Shown here: piece by piece, positions 1-6,406 of the stretch | Position numbering within the stretch: the first letter of the stretch is position 1 | Layout of the letters: every line of letters starts with the position of its first letter | NCBI GenBank assembly: GCA_934486735.1 | Contig: CAKSQL010000042.1 | Location: forward strand, 1-17,750 | DNA length: 17,750 bases | Direction of reading: 5' to 3' | Origin: an uncultured Clostridia bacterium | GTDB taxonomy: Bacteria > Bacillota > Clostridia > UBA1381 | Made by a program: the position numbers and the translations under genes | The notes under the pieces: generated by a model | What the model saw: the letters and a program-made list of their open reading frames with translations, nothing else | Databases searched by the model: none | What the model was told of the DNA's origin: nothing

Positions 1-30
1 CTTTTCTTGTCTGTTTCTTTTTTCGTACAT
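1..30 (-). CDS. 5' tip of an unidentified minus-strand gene (partial)
   Basis: Only ten codons lie inside the window (MYEKRNRQEK). The start is supported by a GAGGTG ribosome-binding site at 43-38, seven bases from the ATG, and by an extended -10 promoter at 65-60 on the same strand. The peptide is basic and charged, which says nothing specific about function. The product cannot be identified. The upstream palindrome suggests the gene is regulated. Confidence 0.45.
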   Translation of the reverse strand, partial: MYEKRNRQEK

Positions 31-34
31 AACA

Positions 35-88
35 AAACACCTCAATTCATGATATTTATATTATATCATAAATTGAGATGTTTGTGTA
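35..88 (-). promoter_or_regulatory. Promoter embedded in a long palindrome (probable operator)
   Basis: The minus strand shows an extended -10, TGATATAAT (68-60), with a weak -35, TACACA (88-83), at 17 bp spacing. The -10 lies at the centre of an inverted repeat: 35-55 pairs with 63-83, with mismatches only at 40/78 and 48/70, around a 7-base centre. The arms contain CTCAATT-n-ATGATAT and its complement. The arm nearer the gene also contains the GAGGTG ribosome-binding site. A repressor operator is the simplest reading; an mRNA hairpin hiding the ribosome-binding site is the alternative. Confidence 0.55.
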
Positions 89-107
89 GTATTTTGTCTA
101 CAGTCTG

Positions 108-137
108 ATGCGCTTTCCTTTGAAAGTGCATTTTTTT
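108..137 (+). terminator. Intrinsic terminator, plus orientation
   Basis: Stem 108-117/122-131 (10 pairs, one of them G-U) with a 4-base loop, followed by seven T (131-137). Read on the minus strand the wobble becomes a C-A mismatch and no T-run follows, so it is directional. No plus-strand gene lies upstream inside the window. Confidence 0.5.
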
Positions 138-173
138 ATTTGCAGCGAATCAAAACGCTCATGCAGGCGATTT

Positions 174-878
174 TTAATTTAAAATGCTTTCTATAACTTC
201 AATTTCTTCTTTTGACACAGCCTCATCAAACTTTATATTATGATTTTTCGGACATTTTCCTGTCAGTATCTTGTACCAAACGCATGCGAGAAGATATCTC
301 CCGTATCCGAGACTTGCATGAATCGCATCACGGTACAGATTCTCCGGATGCATCTCATAAGCTTTAAACATCGCCTCGCCGCTTCTTATTATCATTTCCG
401 GCTTTATAAGCTCAGCTGCTTTGTCGTATGCTTTGCGCACCGCTTTGAACATCTCTTTGGTACTGTCAAAACCCATATCCGCAACGCGTCCGCCCTCTTT
501 CGGATACGCCCATGTCTGATGCAGCAAAAGCTTCGCATCAGGCAGATTCATTCGTATATATTCGCTGAGCCTTTCGATATATGGAGAGTATTTCGTGATA
601 TCAAAACTTTCGTGGCTCGCCTGCTGCAAGGTCACATAATCCCAGTCATCGCTCATTATCGCGTCCTTGATAGAGACAAATATCCCCGTTCCCTCGCCGT
701 TAAATTCAAATGCATAACTTCTTTCGTTGTCTGTCATATTAAGATAATGTATTCTCAGCGGACAGCCGCCTATGTATAAATTCACGCACTTTATGTCTTT
801 GTTATTTGCCTGTGCAACTTTGTGAAGATATCTCTGCGTATCCTGAGAAAAACTGTTTCCGATTGATAAAATTTTCAT
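174..878 (-). CDS. SGNH-type hydrolase, DUF4886 family
   Basis: A 234-residue protein with no signal peptide, so probably cytoplasmic. It opens with the GDS-like block ILSIGNSFSQD (Ser9 the likely nucleophile), then GGCP near residue 38, LQQASHES near 84-91, and ends with DAIHAS (Asp184, His187), which matches the DxxH block of SGNH esterases. The family is DUF4886, often found near carbohydrate genes in gut Firmicutes and Bacteroidetes. A role in deacylating sugars or glycans is inferred from the fold; the substrate is unknown. The start is backed by AGGAGGT at 892-886, seven bases away. No convincing terminator follows the stop. It is monocistronic as far as can be seen. Confidence 0.8.
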   Translation of the reverse strand: MKILSIGNSFSQDTQRYLHKVAQANNKDIKCVNLYIGGCPLRIHYLNMTDNERSYAFEFNGEGTGIFVSIKDAIMSDDWDYVTLQQASHESFDITKYSPYIERLSEYIRMNLPDAKLLLHQTWAYPKEGGRVADMGFDSTKEMFKAVRKAYDKAAELIKPEMIIRSGEAMFKAYEMHPENLYRDAIHASLGYGRYLLACVWYKILTGKCPKNHNIKFDEAVSKEEIEVIESILN

Positions 879-898
879 CGTTCCGACCTCCTGCGCTG

Positions 899-927
899 AT
901 TATATCATATTTATCCGCGCAAGTCAA
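899..927 (-). promoter_or_regulatory. Promoter of the DUF4886 gene
   Basis: On the minus strand: TTGACT (927-922), 17 bp, TATAAT (904-899), preceded by TGA to give an extended -10. The expected start is near 892, so the AGGAGGT ribosome-binding site would lie at the very 5' end of the mRNA, with a leader of only about 14 nt. Confidence 0.8.
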
Positions 928-952
928 CTGTCAATATTAATTTAATTGTAAA

Positions 953-1000
953 TTTTTTTATATTTTTTTCATATTTTTTATATTTTTTTCATATTTCTCT
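953..1000 (+). repeat. Phased T-tracts and 20-bp tandem repeat upstream of secG
   Basis: Runs of T begin at 953, 963, 974, 983 and 994, about one per helical turn, and 961-980 and 981-1000 are a near-exact 20-bp direct repeat. The block abuts the secG -35 box. Phased A/T tracts of this kind bend DNA and can act as an UP element for RNA polymerase. Confidence 0.7.
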
Positions 1001-1028
1001 TGTAAATTCAAAAAAACTATGGTATAAT
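1000..1028 (+). promoter_or_regulatory. secG promoter
   Basis: TTGTAA (1000-1005), 17 bp, TATAAT (1023-1028), with TGG directly before the -10 (extended -10). It leaves a leader of about 70 nt before secG. The T-tract block upstream probably boosts it. Confidence 0.8.
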
Positions 1029-1105
1029 GTATTAGTGAGTGTGTTGTTTAACGAATAACAGCATAACAATTTATGATAAAACCGGCGTAAGGAGGGTAAT
1101 AAACT

Positions 1106-1351
1106 ATGGGTACTATGAACATTATATTTACTGCACTGCATATACTTATCTGCGTGCTTTTGATAGTAGTTGTTCTGCTTCAGGAGGGTAAAGACCCCGG
1201 AATGAGAGGTATCGCCGGAGCTGCTCCGGATACGGGCGATTCATTCTTCAGAAAAAACACCGGGCGAACAAAAGCTGCAATCTTCTCGAAATTCACAGTT
1301 GTTCTTGCAATTTTGTTCCTGATAACCACTATGGTTTTGGTTTTGCTCTGA
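1106..1351 (+). CDS. secG: Protein translocase subunit SecG
   Basis: An 81-residue membrane protein with the SecG pattern: a first helix at about 5-25 (HILICVLLIVVVLLQEGKD), a cytoplasmic loop with the Gly/Ala-rich GIAGAAPDTGDSFF and FFRKNTGRTKA segment, and a second helix at about 60-80. SecG binds SecYE in the plasma membrane and aids SecA-driven protein export. The length is normal for Firmicutes. The start is set by AAGGAGGG at 1089-1096, nine bases upstream; an in-frame ATG at 1115 is less well placed. It is a single-gene unit with its own promoter and terminator, without the rnr/smpB genes that often follow it in Firmicutes. Confidence 0.93.
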   Translation: MGTMNIIFTALHILICVLLIVVVLLQEGKDPGMRGIAGAAPDTGDSFFRKNTGRTKAAIFSKFTVVLAILFLITTMVLVLL

Positions 1352-1360
1352 TAAAAACTT

Positions 1361-1395
1361 ACCGCGTCGGGATTTCTCCCGACGCGGTATTTTTT
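1361..1395. terminator. Bidirectional intrinsic terminator between convergent genes
   Basis: A perfect 12-bp stem (1361-1372 with 1377-1388), loop TTTC, with T-rich tracts on both sides: 1390-1395 on the plus strand, and TTTTT on the minus strand from 1357-1353. It ends secG and can serve the minus-strand 699-residue gene that converges on it. Confidence 0.9.
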
Positions 1396-1505
1396 AATAA
1401 CGGCGAAAAACCAAAATTCCGCCTTACTTCTCTGCCGCAAATGCGGCTTTTATCAGATTTTTTTCAAATTCCGGCAAATGCGCAAGCTTATATTTTCATC
1501 TGCCG

Positions 1506-3605
1506 TCACTTTATTTCGCACCTTTCGGGCATTGACAAAACAAGCCTTCCGGTCAGATTTCTCGCCTCAAAAAATCTCATACCGTTAATTTCACAATATC
1601 CGCTTTCAAATTCATCGGTTCGGCAAAAGAAATCCGTATCCGAATTAAGCACCGCGGCGATATTCTCTCGGCAATAGCTTTCGGCAAAAAATCTGACCGT
1701 CGCATTCTTCAGTCCCGAAACCTCGATTCTTCGCCTATATTCCACACTCACCGGCGCAAGCTCGCGGCAGCTCACTATTCCCTCTTTCTGCTCGACGAAA
1801 ACTCTGCACTCCCTATGCTCCGCTTTCGGGAAATGATACTCGGCGCATCCGTCCTTTATAACTGCGTCGTATCCATCCAATATCGGCACGCCGTACGGGA
1901 ATCTCATTCTCGTTTTAACGGTGGTCGACGGTGAATAAATTGAAAAAATAAATGCATCATCATGCCTGTGGCACATGATTACAGGCGGTTTTTCGTCTGC
2001 GGATTTTTCATATTCAATACATGTTCCGAAAGCTTTCAACGCGTCAAGAACATCTCCGCTCGTTTTTGCATATCGGCAGCCGCCGATTTTTACTCTCTCA
2101 TTTCCGTAAAATATCACCTTTCCCCCGTTTTGCGCGAATTTTTCAATCTCGTTTTTGAATTTCTCGCTATACGGCGTCGGCGTGATTATTACAGACGATT
2201 TATATATACTCTTGTCCTGCTCTGCAAACATCGTCGTTGTTGTCACCGACGATATCGGGCAGCCGTCGTTGATTGCCTTTGCAACGAACCAATCCTCGTC
2301 GTTCATTGATTTTAACATATACTCGCTGTCCGCCGCCGAATACTCATCGAACGGGTATACCCAGACCACCGGAGCAGGCTCGTCCGGCAATTCCTTTATT
2401 GCCCTTGCCAGGTGCGGCAGCGGTTCATATATGCACGCGTCCGGCATGTCGCCAAAGGAATTATCTATGCTCAAAATATTAAGGTTTGACGGTGTTTTCG
2501 ACTGTCCGCTCTCATTTATCACCGAGCACGCAAGCGGCAGATAAATATCGTGCGGCAATCCGTTATATCGGTCATACCATGGCGAATTTCTCCACCATGG
2601 GTCATGAATGTAATATCGGAATAGGAAGTCCCGATTCGGCACATACGAAATTCTTGACATGTACCCCATCAGTTCCAATCCGAAATTTCCGTTCAGTGCC
2701 GCCCATGGCGAGTTGGGCGGCGGCAGGATATCTGTCGAATCGTAGATTGCCTTGAGCGGCACACCGTCGGTCGATAAATCTATACCCATCGACATGTTTG
2801 TTCCGCGAACTTGAATCGGATATGAACATTCAGCTGTGAAAAGCTCCCAAAATTCAGCCACGCAAGCCTTTACGCCGTCAAGCGCATCCGCATTGAAATG
2901 CTCACCGTCGAAAATCGCACCGGTTGCCGCCCAAGTGTCCTTTCCGAATCCCAGCCCGTTCGACAGCCATATATAATCATATCCCATATCGGCAAGAAAT
3001 TTCTGTGCCTGCTTTCCGAAAAACGTGCCGAATTTCGTTTTGTCCGGAATCCCGTTCGGATACGCTGCATATTTTTCCGAATCCGCGTTCAACACTCCGT
3101 AGCAGCAGACCATTGTCGCCTTTCCCATATCGTCCCCGAGACATATTTCGTTGTGCCGCTCGTATTTGAACGGTGATTTTGCAAACTCCGGTCCGAGGTC
3201 AAAGGTCGCGCCGACCGTTATTTTCTTTCCGCCTGTCATCTCGGCTCCGATAAGCTTGATTTTCCCTATGATTTTTTTCAAAATTCCATAGGTCATCACC
3301 GGTGGATTTTCCATGTACAGATAGCATCTTGTGTGGAGCCCCGTTCCTGTCGGGTCTGCATTTGTGGGATTTTCCCTCGAATTTGCTCCGCCCACGTAAC
3401 ACGCCCATTCAAAACGCCTGTCCGATTCTCCGGCATAATCGAGAATTTCGCTCCCGTCTGCCGCCCAAAGCAAAACCGAGACGTTGTCCGCCTTTTTCAA
3501 AAGCGGACGCCAATCTTCGAATATCTGTCGGCACACACTTTCTATATATTCGTCATCCGTTTTCTTAAAAGGTTTTAAGCTCATTTCAAGAGTTATATTT
3601 TTCAT
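1506..3605 (-). CDS. Unrecognised 699-residue protein with glycosidase-like layout
   Basis: I cannot place this protein in a named family. It has no signal peptide, so it is probably cytoplasmic. Residues 1-425 are rich in W/Y/D motifs (DYIWLSNGLGFG 210-221, VRGTNMSMGIDL 266-277, YIHDPWWRNSPWYDRYNG 332-349, WVYPFDEY 415-422), as in TIM-barrel sugar hydrolases. Residues 430-510 look like a Rossmann/GATase-like module (SSVIITPTPYSEKF, then FAQNGGKVIFYGN), as in the trimerisation domain of GH42 beta-galactosidases. Residues 540-697 look like a beta-sandwich tail. This order recalls GH42-type enzymes but no catalytic pair can be assigned. Its ATG overlaps the stop of the isomerase-like gene by four bases (ATGA, 3605-3602), so the two are translationally coupled. 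A role in releasing or processing the sugar the isomerase handles is inferred. Confidence 0.75.
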   Translation of the reverse strand: MKNITLEMSLKPFKKTDDEYIESVCRQIFEDWRPLLKKADNVSVLLWAADGSEILDYAGESDRRFEWACYVGGANSRENPTNADPTGTGLHTRCYLYMENPPVMTYGILKKIIGKIKLIGAEMTGGKKITVGATFDLGPEFAKSPFKYERHNEICLGDDMGKATMVCCYGVLNADSEKYAAYPNGIPDKTKFGTFFGKQAQKFLADMGYDYIWLSNGLGFGKDTWAATGAIFDGEHFNADALDGVKACVAEFWELFTAECSYPIQVRGTNMSMGIDLSTDGVPLKAIYDSTDILPPPNSPWAALNGNFGLELMGYMSRISYVPNRDFLFRYYIHDPWWRNSPWYDRYNGLPHDIYLPLACSVINESGQSKTPSNLNILSIDNSFGDMPDACIYEPLPHLARAIKELPDEPAPVVWVYPFDEYSAADSEYMLKSMNDEDWFVAKAINDGCPISSVTTTTMFAEQDKSIYKSSVIITPTPYSEKFKNEIEKFAQNGGKVIFYGNERVKIGGCRYAKTSGDVLDALKAFGTCIEYEKSADEKPPVIMCHRHDDAFIFSIYSPSTTVKTRMRFPYGVPILDGYDAVIKDGCAEYHFPKAEHRECRVFVEQKEGIVSCRELAPVSVEYRRRIEVSGLKNATVRFFAESYCRENIAAVLNSDTDFFCRTDEFESGYCEINGMRFFEARNLTGRLVLSMPERCEIK

Positions 3606-5047
3606 TTCACAACCACACTTTCTATTCCCAAAACTTCGGCAATTTTCTCAAGCTCGTCCGCATGATGCCCGATTCCCAGAGCATAGTGATGCGTCGGTCC
3701 CTGCATAACCCATTTTTTCACAAATTCCTTTGTGGACGGTTCAAAAAATCCTCTTGTATTCGTATTGCCGGTCGGCGGAATCGGACCTGACTTTGAGTAT
3801 CCCTCGCCGATTACAAACTTAAATCTCCCGTCAGGGGTCTGAGTTATTCCAAGCATCGTTATCGGACCTTCCTTTATTTTAAATTCCACGCCTGCACCGC
3901 TGCCCGGCTTTCCATGATACTTTTTGAGACTCCTGAGTATCGGCTTTCCCTCGGCAATTGTCAGATGATGCGGCCCGTCATGTCCGATTAAAATAAAATC
4001 CTCCTTAAAGTCAAAAGGATGGAACTCGGCAAAACTTCCGCCTATATTCAGCCTGTCCATGATGAGCATCGCAATGCATGTTTTTATGTCATACTCGCCG
4101 CACATCGGAATGCCCTGCGCGTTGAGAATTGAGTTCCCGACAATAAATGTCGAACTGATTTTTCTTTGAATCGTATTCTCCAAACCCTCGTAATAGTACG
4201 CCAGTCCGGTCAGATTGTATTTCTCCACCAGCCTGTCGAGCGCGACAGCGGATTTTGCCGCTTGCAGCTTGTCCTCGTCTGTCAGCTTGCTTGTTATCGG
4301 GTCGTTTTTCGGGTCGGGCATGTCAAATTCCGAGTCAATCACCTTTATTTTCGCCCGAACCTCATCATCGGTCACATCGGCGTAAACCTCGACGGCGTCG
4401 TCAACCTCCAAAAGCGGCACATGTATTCCGAAAGCCGCCGATATCGCGGTCGGGTCGGCGTGCATGTCATACATTGCCTCCATCGTGTGCCCCATCAGCC
4501 CAATCCGTGCGCCTTTCAAGGCATGCAGAACCATTGCGATATTGCACCATTTTGCAATTTCCGCCTGCGCCTCGGCATCGCCATACAACGTACCTATCAC
4601 AACGTCATTTATTTTTTTGCCCAGTCTTTCAGCCACGCCCACAAACTCCGGGACGGCACATATATTGTCGTTTTCAAGCTGCATAAATGTGTTTGCGTTT
4701 GTATAATCCAATCCGCTGCGCGGCTGCAGTGCCAGCAAAATCATCGGAATATCGCACCCGAGAATAATCGGCGCAAAAACAGACGATGTCGCATAGGTAA
4801 TCATGTTGCACATGAGCATGTCTATCCCCTGTTCGTTTATCCTTTTCGCCGCCTCATATCCCTCGGCATTGCTGCCGACAAAGCCGAAGTCAATAACCTC
4901 GACATCATTGGTACGTATCTGTTCAAGCAATTCATTGTGGTAAGCAAAAAGCTTTTCCTTTAATCCCTCAAACTGCTCAAAATAGACCTCGTGCACAACC
5001 GCAAATACGCCGATTCTTGCCGTCCTTTTCGCTTTTCTCTCTATCAT
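3602..5047 (-). CDS. L-fucose/L-arabinose isomerase family protein
   Basis: A 481-residue cytoplasmic protein of about the length of L-arabinose isomerase. The N-terminal half is Rossmann-like with the substrate-loop motif RIGLMGHTMEAMYDMHADP (181-199). The C-terminal half carries GEYDIKTCIAMLIMDRL (317-333), FAEFHPFD (339-346), IGHDGPHHLTIAEGKP (354-369) and GPTHHYALGIGHH (450-462). Glu318, Glu341, His356 and His453 fall in the order and rough spacing of the metal ligands of E. coli AraA (Glu306, Glu333, His350, His450), so a Mn-dependent aldose-ketose isomerase is likely; the assignment is by eye. The true sugar is unknown, as this branch is distinct from AraA and FucI. It is first in a two-gene unit with the 699-residue protein, diverges from an AraC regulator, and has a modest AAGGCGG ribosome-binding site at 5063-5057. 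Confidence 0.82.
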   Translation of the reverse strand: MIERKAKRTARIGVFAVVHEVYFEQFEGLKEKLFAYHNELLEQIRTNDVEVIDFGFVGSNAEGYEAAKRINEQGIDMLMCNMITYATSSVFAPIILGCDIPMILLALQPRSGLDYTNANTFMQLENDNICAVPEFVGVAERLGKKINDVVIGTLYGDAEAQAEIAKWCNIAMVLHALKGARIGLMGHTMEAMYDMHADPTAISAAFGIHVPLLEVDDAVEVYADVTDDEVRAKIKVIDSEFDMPDPKNDPITSKLTDEDKLQAAKSAVALDRLVEKYNLTGLAYYYEGLENTIQRKISSTFIVGNSILNAQGIPMCGEYDIKTCIAMLIMDRLNIGGSFAEFHPFDFKEDFILIGHDGPHHLTIAEGKPILRSLKKYHGKPGSGAGVEFKIKEGPITMLGITQTPDGRFKFVIGEGYSKSGPIPPTGNTNTRGFFEPSTKEFVKKWVMQGPTHHYALGIGHHADELEKIAEVLGIESVVVK

Positions 5048-5077
5048 AAAATTTTACCGCCTTTTTAATTATTTATC

Positions 5078-5109
5078 TTGATTATACATCAATTTTGTGA
5101 TATAATCAA
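5078..5109. promoter_or_regulatory. Symmetric, fully overlapping divergent promoters
   Basis: TTGATTATA (5078-5086) and TATAATCAA (5101-5109) are perfect inverted copies. On the plus strand TTGATT (5078-5083), 17 bp, TATAAT (5101-5106, preceded by TGA) serves the AraC gene. On the minus strand TTGATT (5109-5104), 17 bp, TATAAT (5086-5081) serves the isomerase operon. Each -35 overlaps the other promoter's -10, so polymerase can occupy only one at a time. Confidence 0.8.
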
Positions 5110-5145
5110 TGTATAATTCAAACCGCTGTTTGTATAAATTAAACC
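5110..5145. promoter_or_regulatory. Probable AraC-family binding site (two direct half-sites)
   Basis: Two 15-bp direct repeats, TGTATAATTCAAACC (5110-5124) and TGTATAAATTAAACC (5131-5145), match at 13 of 15 positions with a 21-bp period, the spacing typical of AraC-type activators. The proximal copy abuts the isomerase -35 (5109-5104), suited to activation. Both copies lie at or just past the expected start of the regulator's own transcript, suited to autorepression. Confidence 0.65.
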
Positions 5146-5163
5146 TGTTTAGGGGGTAAAAAT

Positions 5164-5994
5164 ATGAATATACAAAAAATTCATCCGTTTGTGAGATACG
5201 CACATTACATTCCGCTCGAAAAAAATTCAAAATACACTCCCACCGTACCATATGACCATAGATTTTTTTATATGCTTGACGGTTCTGCCGCAATCATGAC
5301 AGATAAAAAAAGATATGCTATGAATAAAAATGACGTTCTGATTGTTCCCTCCGGAAATCGCTATCACCTGCTGCCGCCCGAGAAAAGCGCGGTTTATATA
5401 GCCTTGAATTTTGACTATACCGGCTCGAACAGCGGGCATCAAAAGCCAATTCCGCCTGTCGATGCCGAAAGCTTTGATTCGCGTCTTGTCTTGGAAAGTG
5501 CCGATACTCTGCCGATTTCCGGAATCACACATATCAGTGAAATGAAAGATTTTTCGCCGCGGCTTGTCCGCATCGAGCGCGAATATTCGCAGAAACTGCT
5601 TCACTCGGACACAGTGGTTTCGAATATCCTGTCCGAGCTTTTGCTCGAATGTGACAGAGCGATACAGGGCGAGAAGTATAAAAGCGGCAATGAAATCACC
5701 CATCTTGTTGTCGGATATATAAACGAGAATCTCGAAAAACCGCTTTCGAATAAAGTAATCGGCGCGGCGCTGAAACTGCATCCGAATTATATCAGCAGAC
5801 TTATAAAAGCGTCAACCGGACTGCCGCTGCATCGGTATTTGATGCAGGCGCGAATCTGCCGCTCGATAGAGCTTTTGAGCGAAAATAAGCTGACTGTTTC
5901 CGAAATAGCCGAACGCTGCGGCTTTTGTGATATTTATCATTACTCCAAATCGTTCAAAAAAATAGTCGGAATCCCCCCGTCGGAATATTTGTAG
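5164..5994 (+). CDS. AraC-family transcriptional regulator
   Basis: A 276-residue DNA-binding protein. Residues about 25-80 form a cupin-like sensor (YDHRFFYMLDGSAAI...NDVLIVPSGNRYHLLPP). Residues about 180-276 hold the double helix-turn-helix of AraC: LSNKVIGAALKLHPNYISRLIKASTG (194-219), then LTVSEIAERCGFCDIYHYSKSFKKIVGIPPSEYL (243-276), with the family's closing G-x-x-P-S-E-Y motif. The start follows AGGGGGT at 5151-5157, six bases upstream. It diverges from the isomerase operon and is probably its sugar-responsive activator, using the direct repeats in the shared intergenic region. The ligand is unknown. Confidence 0.92.
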   Translation: MNIQKIHPFVRYAHYIPLEKNSKYTPTVPYDHRFFYMLDGSAAIMTDKKRYAMNKNDVLIVPSGNRYHLLPPEKSAVYIALNFDYTGSNSGHQKPIPPVDAESFDSRLVLESADTLPISGITHISEMKDFSPRLVRIEREYSQKLLHSDTVVSNILSELLLECDRAIQGEKYKSGNEITHLVVGYINENLEKPLSNKVIGAALKLHPNYISRLIKASTGLPLHRYLMQARICRSIELLSENKLTVSEIAERCGFCDIYHYSKSFKKIVGIPPSEYL

Positions 5995-6114
5995 ATTGCT
6001 GTTCTTCTATTATGTAAAATATGGCTTTATCTGCATATATTTGTCTTTTTTCTTGTCTATAATTTAATTTCTTGTAAAAATTGTAACATGTTTGCAGAAA
6101 AATCGGAAATTGTA

Positions 6115-6143
6115 TTGATTTTTGTTTCGGATAATGGTATAAT
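6115..6143 (+). promoter_or_regulatory. Strong promoter of the structured RNA
   Basis: TTGATT (6115-6120), 17 bp, TATAAT (6138-6143), with TGG before the -10. The predicted transcript start is near 6150, inside the left arm of a long inverted repeat. The stretch 5995-6114 before it holds no gene or clear terminator that I can see. Confidence 0.82.
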
Positions 6144-6149
6144 ATAGTT

Positions 6150-6370
6150 ACCACATATTTTTAAACACAATTGAATAGCATTTTTAGATATTCTCTTTTG
6201 AATGTCTTATTTGTGTTGCTAAATAAAGTTTTAAATTTGCAAAAAACATCGGCTTTGTAAATCGGAAATTACTTTGTTTAGTAACAAATTCGTGTTTAAA
6301 AATGTGTGGTAACATTTAAGCCAAAGCCATGTTTTTGTGCGTGGTATAGGCTTTATACCACGCATTTTTT
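6150..6370 (+). ncRNA. Structured RNA of about 220 nt: small RNA or leader of the next gene
   Basis: Three nested helices are visible. The closing helix pairs 6147-6168 with 6292-6313 (22 pairs, one U-G). A second pairs 6214-6229 with 6271-6286 (16 pairs, two wobbles). A third pairs 6235-6243 with 6254-6262 (one wobble). A bulge of about 45 nt (6169-6213, with a possible GAATA/TATTC hairpin) lies on the 5' side and only 5 nt on the 3' side. The only exceptions to Watson-Crick pairing are G-U pairs, which favours RNA over DNA function. It has its own strong promoter and an intrinsic terminator. The rod-with-bubble shape resembles 6S RNA, but the bubble is lopsided and I recognise no known class. 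It may instead be an attenuator for the membrane-protein gene at 6407. Confidence 0.6.
6338..6370 (+). terminator. Intrinsic terminator of the structured RNA
   Basis: An 11-bp perfect stem (6338-6348 with 6354-6364), 5-base loop GGCTT, then six T (6365-6370). It lies 36 nt before the next start codon, with no promoter between, so expression of that gene may depend on readthrough. Confidence 0.88.
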
Positions 6371-6406
6371 AATTGCGTGAGAATTTTAGAAAGGGGGGAA
6401 TAATAT

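Noticed and set aside
240..779. Plus-strand open frame of 179 codons
   Set aside because: It is antisense to the DUF4886 gene, lacks a ribosome-binding site, and its translation shows no domain.
1434..1447. GCCGC/GCGGC mini-hairpin as a second terminator
   Set aside because: The stem is only 5-6 bp with a tiny loop and a short, interrupted T-run; the hairpin at 1361-1388 already explains termination.
4166..4963. Plus-strand open frame of 265 codons
   Set aside because: It is the complement of the well-supported isomerase gene; Cys/His/Arg-rich composition is typical of a shadow frame.
6147..6313. MITE-like element with 22-bp terminal inverted repeats
   Set aside because: No target-site duplication flanks the arms, an inner helix is nested, mismatches are G-U compatible, and a promoter and terminator frame the unit; RNA function explains it better.
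6150..6370. Firm call as 6S RNA
   Set aside because: The bubble is on one side only and no diagnostic 6S sequence could be recognised by eye; left as an unassigned RNA.
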